A DNA stretch of 64,000 bases, taken from assembly GCA_965229115.1 (NCBI GenBank), contig CBDDIR010000001.1, forward strand, positions 1 through 64,000, in the 5' to 3' direction. Within the stretch, counting starts at the first letter, position 1, and every line of letters begins with the position of its first letter. Of the stretch, positions 18,196 to 27,123 are shown one piece after another. Source of the DNA: UBA7672 sp965229115. GTDB lineage: Bacteria > Pseudomonadota > Alphaproteobacteria > Caulobacterales > Hyphomonadaceae. A model generated the notes under the pieces. The model was given only the letters and a program-made list of their open reading frames with translations. It did no database searches and was not told the DNA's origin. A program made the translations under genes and the position numbers.

Positions 18196-19288
18196 ATGCC
18201 GACGGAGAGGATCGCCATGCGTCGCGGGGGCGAGATGTTGAGATTGAGCCGGGACGCCGGCCTGGCGACCCGCGAGGTGGCGAGGCGAACCGGGGTAGCG
18301 CTCTCGACGCTGCGGGAGATGTTTCGCCGCTTTGAGATGTCCGGGCTGACGTGGCCCTTGCCGCTGGACTTGGCCGATGCCGAACTGGAGGCGCGCCTTT
18401 ACGGCGAGGCCGGCACCAAGCAGAGCCACCGGCGGTGGGTGGAGCCCGATTGGGCGGCGCTGAACCACGAGTTGAAGCGCAAGCAGGTCACCCTGCAAAT
18501 CCTGTGGGAGGAGTATATAGAGGCCAACCTGGACGGCTATTGCTACAGCCGGTGATCGTCGATCCCCGGACCGGCAGGACGCGAGGGGCGCATATCTTCG
18601 TGGCGGTGATGGGAGGCCCAAGCCTGTCGTTCGCCCACGCCAGTTGGACCGAGACCCTGCCCGACTGGATCGACGCTCACGCCCGGACCTTCGCTATTTC
18701 GGCGGGGCGGCCCGGCTCTTGGTGCCGATAACCCCAAGGTCGCGGTGATGAAGGCCTGCATCTACGACCCGGAGGTCAACCGCACCTACGCCGAGATGGC
18801 GGCCCACTACGACACCGCCGTGCTGCCGGCGCGTCCTCGCGCCCAAGAGACAAGGCCAAGGTCGAGGCCGCCTTGCGCACCGTCGAGCGATGGCTGCTCG
18901 GTCGTCTGCGCCATCGGCGCTTCCACAGCCTGGCCGAGGTCAATGCCGCCATCGCCGAGCTACTGGTCCGGCTCAATGACCAGCGCGTCTTGCGTTACGT
19001 TGGCCGCACACGTCGTCAGCTGTTCAAGGAGATCGACGCCCCAAGACTGAAGCCCTTGCCGGCCGAGCCCTATGCCCTGGCCGAGTGGCGCGTGCGCAGG
19101 TCGGCCTTGACTTATCATGTCGACGTCGAGGCCACTTCTACTCGGTCCCCTATCGCCACGCCCGCACCAGCGTCGAGGTGCGCATGACGCCGCGGACGGT
19201 TGAGGTGTTCTTGACGGGCGAGCGGATCGCCGGCCACATTCGCGGCTCAGGCGACGGCAAGCAGCCGGCTCATCCGCACACACACTAG
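18196..19288 (+). pseudogene. Degraded IS21-family istA transposase
   Basis: Pieces of one IstA protein appear in order but in different frames. They are the N-terminal helix-turn-helix part with HELKRKQVTLQILWEEY (18196-18555), a catalytic-core piece with GAHIFVAVMGG (to 18731), a piece with ACIYDPEVNRTYAEMAAHY (from 18748), RTVERWLLGRLRHRRFHSLA (from 18876), and the SH3-like C-terminus with HFYSVPYRHARTSVEVRMT (to 19288). The segment that should carry the first catalytic Asp after the first piece is deleted. No istB follows. The element is dead. Confidence 0.8.
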
Positions 19289-19556
19289 GTCGAAGGATAG
19301 CGGCGTGGCCAAGATTTGGCGTGGCCACGCCCACGGTCGTTTCGATTCGATATCAGGTGCGCTCGTGAGGGCTTTGAGCCAGCCGATTGGGCGGCTCATC
19401 AGAAGCTATCTGGGCCATTGGGATCAGCGCTAAAAGATATATAAAACGACCATCACGCACTATTTATATAGAAATAGCACTTGACGTTGACGCATCAGAA
19501 TCTCAATCGTGGGTAGCCCGCCATTCGCGGGCGTCGGCATCAGGAAGCCCCCCACG
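19289..19556 (+). promoter_or_regulatory. AT-rich upstream region of the trb operon
   Basis: This 268-base stretch contains no gene. CTATTT (19460-19465) and AAATAG (19472-19477) form an inverted repeat in an AT-rich island, followed by TTGACG, and it sits 80-100 bases ahead of trbC. It is the probable promoter/operator of the conjugation operon. No remnant of trbB is visible here. Confidence 0.4.
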
Positions 19557-19913
19557 ATGAATCTGATCCGAAATGTCTCGTCCGCGCCGCCTCGCTTCGG
19601 TCGCGCCGCCCAGACCGCGATGCTCGCCGCAGGCGTCGGCCTGCTCCTAGCCAGCCCGGCCTGGGCGGCCGGTGGCGGCACCGCCATGCCCTGGGAGGGT
19701 CCGCTCACCACGGTGATGCAGTCGCTCTCCGGTCCCGTCGCCAAGGCGATTGGCATCATCGCCATTGTCTTGACCGGGCTGGGCTTCGCCTTCGCCGAAG
19801 GGGGTTCGGCGATGCGAAAGGGCATCGGCATCGTTTTCGGGCTGGCCATCGCCTTTACCGCCACGACCTTCGTCAGCACCTTCTTCAACCTCACCGCCGG
19901 AGCGGCGTTCTGA
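19557..19913 (+). CDS. trbC: TrbC/VirB2-type conjugative pilin
   Basis: A 118-residue prepilin with a long signal peptide ending ASPAWAA near residue 38, then two hydrophobic helices (about residues 60-80 and 92-112), as in VirB2/TrbC major pilins. It is the first trb gene, and trbD begins two bases after its stop. In TrbC-type pilins the mature chain is trimmed and cyclised by the TraF peptidase; a TraF gene is present at 63159. Confidence 0.87.
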   Translation: MNLIRNVSSAPPRFGRAAQTAMLAAGVGLLLASPAWAAGGGTAMPWEGPLTTVMQSLSGPVAKAIGIIAIVLTGLGFAFAEGGSAMRKGIGIVFGLAIAFTATTFVSTFFNLTAGAAF

Positions 19914-19914
19914 G

Positions 19915-20181
19915 GTGGCACAGTCCGAAGTCGAGGGCTTCGAGATCGCCTTCCACAGCTCCCTTTCGGAGCCGGTGACGATCGCAGGCGTTCCGAGAAT
20001 GATCGCCATTCTGAACGGCACGCTCACGGCGGTCCTGGCGCTGGGCCTCCAGGTTCCCCTGATCGGCTTGCCCGTCGGCTTGGCCATTCACGGCGCCTGC
20101 TACTGGCTCAACAAGCGCGACCCCTACTTCTTCGACGCCCTCGGGCGGCACATCCGCCAACGGCCTTACCTGGACGCCTGA
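19915..20181 (+). CDS. trbD: TrbD/VirB3-type T4SS inner-membrane protein
   Basis: The 88-residue protein starts with GTG and has the VirB3 layout: a short N-terminal part, a double hydrophobic stretch (about residues 32-60), and a DPYFFDALGRHIRQR tail. VirB3-type proteins anchor the VirB4/TrbE ATPase complex. It lies between trbC and trbE as in other trb operons. Confidence 0.85.
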   Translation: MAQSEVEGFEIAFHSSLSEPVTIAGVPRMIAILNGTLTAVLALGLQVPLIGLPVGLAIHGACYWLNKRDPYFFDALGRHIRQRPYLDA

Positions 20182-20279
20182 CCACGGGCGCGCCCGTCGC
20201 AGGCGCGCGACCGAACCCTACCCGCGCCCATCTGGGCGATTTCAACGCCCGATCCGCCCCCAACCGCAGAGGACAGCCC

Positions 20280-22754
20280 ATGCTCTACCTGCGCGAATAC
20301 CGTCCCAAGGCTGATCGCCTGTTCGATCATTTGCCATGGGTGGCGCTGATCGGTCCTGGCCTGATCCTCAACAAGGATGGCAGCTTTCAGAAGACCCTGG
20401 CCTTTCGGGGTCCCGATCTGGCCAGCTCGACGGACGCCGGCCTGGTCGCCACCCGCGCCCAGTTGAACAACGCCCTTCGCCGCCTTGGCTCGCGCTGGTG
20501 CCTGCATATCGAGGCGCTGCGGGCAGCCTCGCAGGACTATCCGGCCAGCCAGTTCCCTGATCCGGTCTCCGACCTGGTCGACGAGGAGCGCCGCGAGGCG
20601 TTCGAGGGTCACGAGCGGCACTTCGAGAGCCGCTACTTCCTCACCTTCACCTACCTCCCGCCCGAGGAGGCGGTCAGCACGGCTGAGAGCCTGCTGCTGG
20701 AGAACGCGCCTTCAGGGCGCGGCGCGGCTGGCATGTACCGCGCGGCCCTGAGCGATTTCCTCAGCACGGTGCGCCAGATCGCCGACATCCTGACCGCGAT
20801 CATGCCGGAGGTTCACGAACTCTCCGACGACGAGACGCTCACCTATCTGCATGGCTGCATCTCCACCAAGCGCCACTACGTCAAGGCGCCGGAGACCCCG
20901 GCCTATCTCGACGCCTTCCTGACCGATGACGATTTCCAAGGCGGCCTCCTGCCGCGCCTGGGCGGCAGCTATGTGCGGACCATCTCGGTGCGCGCCTATC
21001 CGGCGACCTCTTCGCCGGGCCTGCTGGACCGCCTGAACGAACTGGGCATCAGCTACCGCTGGGTCTGCCGCTTCCTGCCGCTCGACAAGGAAGACGCCCG
21101 CAAGGCGGTGACCACGGTCCGCAAACGCTGGTTCGCCAAGCGCAAGGGCGTCATGGCGCTACTGAAGGAGGCCATCACTCGGGAGGCCTCGGTCCTTGAG
21201 GATCCCGACGCCGCCGCCAAGTCGATGGACGCCGATGCGGCGCTGGCCATCCTCGGCGGCGACTACGCCTCGATCGGCTATTTCACACCGACGGTGACCT
21301 TGATGGACACCGATCCCGACCGGCTGGCCGACCGGGTTCGCGAGGTCGAAAGCGCCATCAACCGGGTCGGCTTCGTCTGCAAGGTCGAGGACGTCAACGC
21401 CGTCGAGGCCTGGATCGGCAGCCTGCCTGGCCAAGCCTACGCCGACCTGCGGCGGCCCCTAGTGTCGTCGCTGAACCTTTGCGACATGATGCCGATGTCG
21501 GCCATCTGGCCTGGCCCGACGCGCAACGAGCACCTCGGTTCTGAGTGCGCCAAGCGCGGCCACCCCGGCGCCCAGCCGCCTTTGATGTTCACCCGCACGG
21601 CCGGGACCACGCCGTTCCGCTTCGACCTGCATCAAGGCGACGTCGGCCACACGATGATCGTCGGCCCCACGGGCGCCGGCAAATCGGTGCTGCTGAACGC
21701 CATCGCGGTGCAGTGGCTCCGCTATCCCGAAGCCCAGGTCTTCTTCTTCGACAAGGGCGCCAGCTCGCGCGCCGCCACCCTGCTGACCGGCGGCCAGTTC
21801 TACGCCCTGGGCAGCGAGGAAAGTGAACTCGCCTTCCAACCGTTGGCCGACATCGACACCGCCGATGATCGGTCGTGGACCCAGGAGTGGGTGCAGGACC
21901 TCGTGGCGGCCGAGGGCGTGGAGATCGCCCCCCAGGTCAAGGAGGAGATCTGGAGCGGTCTGCGCAATCTCGCCGCCGGCCCCCGCGACCAGCGGACCCT
22001 GACCTTGCTGGCGGCGACGATCCAGGACCACAGCGTCAAGGCCGCGCTCAAGCCCTTCACCCTGAGCGGACCCCACGGACATCTCCTCGACGCCAGTCAG
22101 AACACGCTCAAGGCGGGCTCCTGGCAGACCTTCGAGATGGCCGAGCTGATGGGCAACAAGTCCGCCCTGGCTCCCGTCCTGACCTACATCTTCCGCACTC
22201 TGGAGAAGCGGTTCGACGGTCGGCCGACCCTGCTCGTTCTCGACGAAGCCTGGCTGTTCCTCGACCAGGGCTCGTTCGCGGCGAAGATCCGCGAGTGGTT
22301 GAAGACCCTTCGGAAGTTCAACGTCGCGGTCGTGTTCGCCACGCAGAGCCTGGCCGATATCGCCCGGTCCTCGATCGCTCCGGCGCTGATCGAGAGCTGT
22401 CCGACCCGGGTCTTCCTGCCCAATCCGGACGCCCAGACGCCGCAGATCGCCGAGCTATACCAGGGCTTCGGGCTGAATCCTCAGCAGATCCGGATCATCG
22501 CCAGCGCCACGCCCAAGCGCGAATATTACTACCAGTCGATGTCGGGCAACCGGCTGTTCGAGCTGGGCCTCGGTCCCTTTTCCCTCGCGGTCGTGGGCTC
22601 CTCATCGCCTGGGGATCAACAGCTTATGACCCGGCTGCTGGCCGAGCATGGCGCCGCGCAATTCTGCGAACGGTTCTTCGCCGCCAAGGGCCAGGCGGCC
22701 GTGGCCAGCTACCTTGCCGCCCAGCGTGACGCCGCCCATCCGAAGGTGGCGTGA
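20280..22754 (+). CDS. trbE: TrbE/VirB4-family T4SS ATPase
   Basis: This is an 824-residue CagE/TrbE/VirB4 ATPase. Walker A (GPTGAGKS) lies at about residues 462-469, Walker B with LLVLDEAWLF near 650, and the QSLADIARS segment follows. It powers pilus assembly and substrate transfer at the inner membrane. Length and domain order are normal. It ends at 22754, overlapping the next start by one base. Confidence 0.95.
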   Translation: MLYLREYRPKADRLFDHLPWVALIGPGLILNKDGSFQKTLAFRGPDLASSTDAGLVATRAQLNNALRRLGSRWCLHIEALRAASQDYPASQFPDPVSDLVDEERREAFEGHERHFESRYFLTFTYLPPEEAVSTAESLLLENAPSGRGAAGMYRAALSDFLSTVRQIADILTAIMPEVHELSDDETLTYLHGCISTKRHYVKAPETPAYLDAFLTDDDFQGGLLPRLGGSYVRTISVRAYPATSSPGLLDRLNELGISYRWVCRFLPLDKEDARKAVTTVRKRWFAKRKGVMALLKEAITREASVLEDPDAAAKSMDADAALAILGGDYASIGYFTPTVTLMDTDPDRLADRVREVESAINRVGFVCKVEDVNAVEAWIGSLPGQAYADLRRPLVSSLNLCDMMPMSAIWPGPTRNEHLGSECAKRGHPGAQPPLMFTRTAGTTPFRFDLHQGDVGHTMIVGPTGAGKSVLLNAIAVQWLRYPEAQVFFFDKGASSRAATLLTGGQFYALGSEESELAFQPLADIDTADDRSWTQEWVQDLVAAEGVEIAPQVKEEIWSGLRNLAAGPRDQRTLTLLAATIQDHSVKAALKPFTLSGPHGHLLDASQNTLKAGSWQTFEMAELMGNKSALAPVLTYIFRTLEKRFDGRPTLLVLDEAWLFLDQGSFAAKIREWLKTLRKFNVAVVFATQSLADIARSSIAPALIESCPTRVFLPNPDAQTPQIAELYQGFGLNPQQIRIIASATPKREYYYQSMSGNRLFELGLGPFSLAVVGSSSPGDQQLMTRLLAEHGAAQFCERFFAAKGQAAVASYLAAQRDAAHPKVA

Positions 22755-23119
22755 TGGATGGTTCGATCGTCTCGGATGCTGACGGCGGCCGCGATCCTGG
22801 GCCGGAGCCCTCGCCGCTTAGCGCGCGCGATCTCGCACGGCTCGCCTGGCTCGCCCGGCGCCTTCCCCTGGCGTGGGTCGCCAACCGTCGGCGTCGCCGT
22901 CTGTTTTTCCTGGCGCTCGCCGCTCCGGGGTTCTTCGCCGTCTTTGGCACGATCCTCCACCACAACTTCTTCCTGATGCTGGCCGGCTTCGGTCTCTTTG
23001 CCGCCGCGGTGATCTTCCGGCAGCGGACCGAACCCCTGTTTGAGCGGGCGGCCGCGGCGGGCCTCTGGCCCCTCCCCCACTCTGCCATCCCCCCAGCGAA
23101 GGACACTCACCATGCGTAA
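22754..23119 (+). CDS. Small two-helix membrane protein between trbE and trbJ
   Basis: The 121-residue protein has a charged N-terminus (RLPLAWVANRRRRR) and two hydrophobic segments (about residues 49-66 and 72-88). It overlaps trbE by one base at the ATG (a GTG three bases earlier is also possible) and overlaps the start of trbJ by eight bases, so it is translated with the operon. I do not recognise the family. Its place corresponds to nothing in the standard trb order, so it may be a lineage-specific inner-membrane accessory. Confidence 0.7.
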   Translation: MDGSIVSDADGGRDPGPEPSPLSARDLARLAWLARRLPLAWVANRRRRRLFFLALAAPGFFAVFGTILHHNFFLMLAGFGLFAAAVIFRQRTEPLFERAAAAGLWPLPHSAIPPAKDTHHA

Positions 23120-23831
23120 GTTGTTGTCGACGACGGCCGCGATCGCGGCCTTGGCGATGGGGATGTCCGCCGCGACGCCCCCGCCGGCGCGCGCGCAGAT
23201 GACGGTCATCGATCCGGCCGCCATCGCCCAGATGACCTCCCAGGTCGCCAACAGCCTGCGCCAGATCGAGCAGCTCCAGTCGCAGATCACCAATCAGGTG
23301 GCGATGCTGCAGAAGCTCGGGACCGACGTCACCCAGCCGCTGACGCAGATCAATCAGCAGGCCACCCAGCTGCTCCAGCAGGCCCAGGCCATCGGCTACA
23401 ACAGCCAGAACATCGCCCAGCAATTCCAGCAGACCTACCCGTCGGACATGACCGGCCAGAGCTTCGCTCAGATCCGTCAGAGGCTCGCCAGCTGGGAGAG
23501 CAACAGCCGGCTGACCATGCAGGACTCGATGGCGGCCCAGAACCAGCTGGTCCGGTCGCAGGCGACGACGGCCGGCGCCGTGAACAGTGCGGTCGCCGCG
23601 TCGCAGGGCGCCGCCGGCCAGACGGCCGCCGTTCAGGCCACCAACCAGCTTCTGGCGGCCTTGAGCACCCAGCTGCAGGGCCTGCAGACCATCCTCATTG
23701 CCCAGGCCCGCACGCAGGACACCATTCTGGCCCAGCAGCAGGCCGGGACGATAGCCGCCCGAGCGGAGTCCAAGCGTCACAACGCCTACACCCCCGTTCG
23801 GGGCTCCTTCGCCGGCGAGAAGAGCTTCTGA
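23112..23831 (+). CDS. trbJ: TrbJ/VirB5-type T4SS protein
   Basis: The 239-residue secreted protein has a signal peptide ending PPARAQ at about residue 29 and a glutamine-rich coiled-coil body (repeated QIxQxxxQ patterns, residues 35-115), as in TrbJ. AAGGA precedes the ATG. The last residues PVRGSFAGEKSF are nearly repeated at the end of the next gene's product (PVKGSFKGQKTF), which is unusual. VirB5-type proteins sit at the pilus tip or periplasm and help contact recipients. Confidence 0.87.
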   Translation: MRKLLSTTAAIAALAMGMSAATPPPARAQMTVIDPAAIAQMTSQVANSLRQIEQLQSQITNQVAMLQKLGTDVTQPLTQINQQATQLLQQAQAIGYNSQNIAQQFQQTYPSDMTGQSFAQIRQRLASWESNSRLTMQDSMAAQNQLVRSQATTAGAVNSAVAASQGAAGQTAAVQATNQLLAALSTQLQGLQTILIAQARTQDTILAQQQAGTIAARAESKRHNAYTPVRGSFAGEKSF

Positions 23832-23833
23832 CC

Positions 23834-24046
23834 ATGCAACGGTTGATCACCTCGTTTGCCCTGTTGGGGGTCTTGAGTCTTGGGGCTTGCGGCAAGCCCG
23901 ACCCTGCAACTCGCCAGTCCGAAAGCCCTCCGCCAGCAGCGGAGCGGAAGTGTCCGGACCCGAGCATCAAGGACTCCAGCGATCCGTGCTCCCCCCACTA
24001 CTACAAGCCTGTGAAGGGCAGCTTCAAAGGTCAGAAAACCTTCTGA
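23834..24046 (+). CDS. trbK: Small lipoprotein in TrbK (entry-exclusion) position
   Basis: The 70-residue protein opens with a lipoprotein signal peptide and lipobox LGAC (Cys about residue 19), followed by a short proline-rich domain with two further cysteines. It occupies the place of trbK, whose product is a lipoprotein giving entry exclusion in IncP-type systems. The identification rests on position, size and lipobox, not on sequence similarity. Its C-terminal 12 residues mirror those of TrbJ. Confidence 0.7.
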   Translation: MQRLITSFALLGVLSLGACGKPDPATRQSESPPPAAERKCPDPSIKDSSDPCSPHYYKPVKGSFKGQKTF

Positions 24047-24074
24047 CGCTCATTCCCGATTTTCAGGATCAGCG

Positions 24075-25382
24075 ATGACGACCGCCAGCCCAGCGGCGTT
24101 GGACGAGTTCATCCGGCGCTTCACCACACAGATCGACAGCGGCTTCGGGATCATTTCCGGGGAGGTCCAGGCAGTGCTTGGCACGCTCGTGGTCATCAGC
24201 ATCGTTCTGACCGCGATCCTGTGGGCCATCGACGAGACCCAGAACGTGGTGGCGGCCTTGGTTCGGAAGATCCTGCTTGTCGGGTTTTTCGCTTGGCTGG
24301 TGGGCAACTGGCACACCCTCAGCATGACCGTCGTCAACGGTTTCGGTCAGCTTGGCCTTCGAGCCAGCGGCGGCGGGTCTGTCGACGACTTCATGAATAC
24401 GCCCACGGTCGCGGTCGATGCCGGTATGCAGATCGTCGTCAAGCTGATGGATTACATCGGCGAGATGGCGAAGCAGAACGGTGGCTTCGGCGCGCTGCAG
24501 AACATCGATGTCATCATCGTCGCCGCTGTCGCCGCCATCGGCATCATGCTCGCCTTCATCATCCTGGCGATCGAGGTGGCGATCACCGTGATCGAGTTTC
24601 ACCTCGTCACCCTGATCGCCTTCGTCACCGTCCCCTTCGGCGTGCTCAGCCAGACCTCCTTTCTGGCGGAGCGAGCGATCGGCTACGTCATTTCCGTTGG
24701 CCTGAAGTTCATGGCGTTGGCCGTGATCCTCGGTATCGGGATCAATATCTTCCAGCAGTTCACGCTCTCGCCGGAGCCGACGATCTCGGAAGAGTGCGGC
24801 CTTCTGCTGTCGGCGATCTTCTTGATGATGCTGGCGCTGAAGATCCCGGCCATTGCCGGCGCACTGATCTCAGGCGGCCCGCAATTGAACGCCGGTAGCG
24901 CGCTGATGGGCGCCGCCGGTGTGGCCGCCGGCGCCGCCGGCGTGGCCCTGGCCGGCCGGTCGATCGCGGGAGCCGTGGGCAGCCTGGCGGGCGGCGGCGG
25001 GCAGGTCGCAGCTGCTCGCGCCGCGTCCGGCGCCATCAATTCTGGCGGTTCAGGTGGTGGTGGCCCGTCGGGCGGCGGCGGTTCTCCATCAGGATCCGGC
25101 CCGGCTCCAGGGTCCCCCAGATCGCCAGGCTCCGCGAACGCCTCAGCCAGTCGTGATGCGGGTGGCGGCGTTTCGCCCGAGGGCGCGCCGCCTCCGGAGC
25201 CGGCGCCGAGCAAGCCCTCCCCTGGCGGCGCCTCCCTCGTGGCCCGCGCCGAAGCCCGTCGCGGCGATGGCCTGACCGGCATGGCGCGCAACACCGCGGC
25301 GGCCGCCACGGCGGGCGGCGACAGCCAGGGCCCCGGAATGTCCGCCACGGCGACCCGCCGCGATCCCGAGCCGGAGGCTTAA
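24075..25382 (+). CDS. trbL: TrbL/VirB6-type polytopic T4SS membrane protein
   Basis: The 435-residue protein has about six membrane segments in residues 30-270 and a long Gly/Ser/Pro-rich tail (about 310-435) that looks disordered. This is the TrbL layout; VirB6-type proteins form part of the inner-membrane channel. It lies in the standard order between trbJ/K and trbF. Confidence 0.92.
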   Translation: MTTASPAALDEFIRRFTTQIDSGFGIISGEVQAVLGTLVVISIVLTAILWAIDETQNVVAALVRKILLVGFFAWLVGNWHTLSMTVVNGFGQLGLRASGGGSVDDFMNTPTVAVDAGMQIVVKLMDYIGEMAKQNGGFGALQNIDVIIVAAVAAIGIMLAFIILAIEVAITVIEFHLVTLIAFVTVPFGVLSQTSFLAERAIGYVISVGLKFMALAVILGIGINIFQQFTLSPEPTISEECGLLLSAIFLMMLALKIPAIAGALISGGPQLNAGSALMGAAGVAAGAAGVALAGRSIAGAVGSLAGGGGQVAAARAASGAINSGGSGGGGPSGGGGSPSGSGPAPGSPRSPGSANASASRDAGGGVSPEGAPPPEPAPSKPSPGGASLVARAEARRGDGLTGMARNTAAAATAGGDSQGPGMSATATRRDPEPEA

Positions 25383-25402
25383 CCCCAGTGAGAAGAGCGT
25401 AG

Positions 25403-26086
25403 ATGAACCCCTTCAAACGCCCCAATGATCGATACGGAAGCTCGGCGCCGGTCGAGAGCCCCTACCTGCGGGCCTCCAGGGAATGGGATAACCGGATCGG
25501 CTCCGCCGTCGTCCAGGCCAAGAACTGGCGCATGGCCGCCTTCGGCTGCATGGGCCTCGCCGCGCTGGCGTTGGGCGGCTTCATCTATGAAGCCAGCAAC
25601 ACCAACATCGCCACCTATGTCGTGCCGATCGACAAATACGCCCGGCCTGGCCGCATCGAGCTGGCCGGCCGGACCTACCAGCCTACGACGGCGGAGATCG
25701 GCTACTTCCTGGCCGACTGGGTGCGGCGCACCCGCTCCAAGAGCATCGATCCCATCGTCATCCGGGACAACTGGACCGGCGCCTATCACTTCGTCGCCGG
25801 CCCGGCGATCGGCCAGCTCAACAGCTACGCCAAGGCCAACGATCCGTTCGCCAACGCCGGCACCCAGGCGATCAATGTCGAGATCGTCTCGGTCCTGGCC
25901 CGCAGTCCCAGCACCTACCAGGTGCAGTGGCGCGAGACGCAGTTCAACGCCGGGACGTCAGGCGTCACCGAGAACTGGACCGGGCTCTTCACCGCCAAGA
26001 TCAACCCTCCGAAGAACGAGGCCGAGCTGCGCGCCAACCCGCTGGGCATCTTCATCACCGCATTTCAGTGGAGTCGCGAGCTATGA
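25403..26086 (+). CDS. trbF: TrbF/VirB8-type T4SS protein
   Basis: A bitopic protein of 227 residues: a cytoplasmic N-terminus starting NPFKRPNDRYG, a single membrane helix at about residues 46-64, and a periplasmic VirB8-like domain. VirB8 proteins nucleate the inner-membrane complex. Its TGA overlaps the start of trbG as ATGA, so translation of the two is coupled. Confidence 0.92.
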   Translation: MNPFKRPNDRYGSSAPVESPYLRASREWDNRIGSAVVQAKNWRMAAFGCMGLAALALGGFIYEASNTNIATYVVPIDKYARPGRIELAGRTYQPTTAEIGYFLADWVRRTRSKSIDPIVIRDNWTGAYHFVAGPAIGQLNSYAKANDPFANAGTQAINVEIVSVLARSPSTYQVQWRETQFNAGTSGVTENWTGLFTAKINPPKNEAELRANPLGIFITAFQWSREL

Positions 26087-27120
26087 GCGCCATGAGAGAT
26101 AGATCCCTCCGCGCCTGGGGCGTGCCCGGACGGATGGGCGGCCTGGTGATCGTTCTGGCGATGGCCGGTGGCGGCGCGGTCCTGGCGCAGGCTGCGGCGC
26201 CGCAATCGGTGACGGTCCGGTCGGTCATCCCGGCGCCCGCCTCACGCTCCGCACCCGCCAGCGCGGTCACCACGACGACGACCACGAGCGTCGCGCCGGT
26301 CGCCCAGGCGGCGGCGCCCAGGCGGCCCCAGCGGCGTTCGGCGCCGCGGACCTACGCCCGGCCGGGCCCGCTCCGCACCGTGCAGTCGGCCAACAGCAGC
26401 GCGCGCGACTATCCGACGTCCGGCGCCTACATCAATTCGGCGCTCTACTACGACTTCGAGCCGGGCCGGCTCTACACCGTCCACGCCAGTCCGCACTTCC
26501 TCACCGCCATCACCTTGCGGCCGGGCGAGAAGCTGATCTCCAAGGCGGCCGGAGACACCATTCGATGGGTGCTCGGTGAAACCGTCCAGGGCGCGGGTGC
26601 GTCGCAGCAGGTCATCGTAATGGTCAAACCCATTCGCGGGAATCTGCGGACCAACATCATCCTGACCACGGACCAGCGGACCTACCTCCTGGATGCCCGC
26701 AGTTACGAGGGCGACACCTATACCAGCGTCATCAGCTGGAACTATCCGCAGGAGGAGATGCGCGACGCCCAGGCGGCCCGCGCTGCTGAAGCCCAGTCGG
26801 TCGTGGCTTCGGGGCTGGCCATCGACCAGCTGCATTTCGGCTACGACGTCAGGGCGATCCATTCGCGCAAGCCCAGCTGGCAGCCGATCCGGGTGTTCGA
26901 TGACGGGCGGAAAACCTACATCCAGTTCCCGACCAACATGGCCGCGACGCAGGCCCCACCGCTGTTCCTGATCGGGCCGGACAAGCAAGTCCAGCTGGTC
27001 AACTACCGCTACCTGGGCGGCTACTACATCGTCGACCGGCTGATCGACGTGGCCGAGTTGCGGCTTGGAGAGAAGAACCAGACGGTCGTGCGGATCACCC
27101 GCACCCGGGATCGGGGCTGA
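26083..27120 (+). CDS. trbG: TrbG/VirB9-type outer-membrane-complex protein
   Basis: From the ATG overlapping the trbF stop the protein has 345 residues, with a signal sequence (about 15-37, ending VLAQAAA), an Ala/Pro/Arg-rich linker, and a VirB9/CagX domain (from about residue 110). VirB9 proteins join the VirB10/VirB7-like ring in the outer membrane. trbI follows after three bases. Confidence 0.92.
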   Translation: MSAMRDRSLRAWGVPGRMGGLVIVLAMAGGGAVLAQAAAPQSVTVRSVIPAPASRSAPASAVTTTTTTSVAPVAQAAAPRRPQRRSAPRTYARPGPLRTVQSANSSARDYPTSGAYINSALYYDFEPGRLYTVHASPHFLTAITLRPGEKLISKAAGDTIRWVLGETVQGAGASQQVIVMVKPIRGNLRTNIILTTDQRTYLLDARSYEGDTYTSVISWNYPQEEMRDAQAARAAEAQSVVASGLAIDQLHFGYDVRAIHSRKPSWQPIRVFDDGRKTYIQFPTNMAATQAPPLFLIGPDKQVQLVNYRYLGGYYIVDRLIDVAELRLGEKNQTVVRITRTRDRG

Positions 27121-27123
27121 TAG

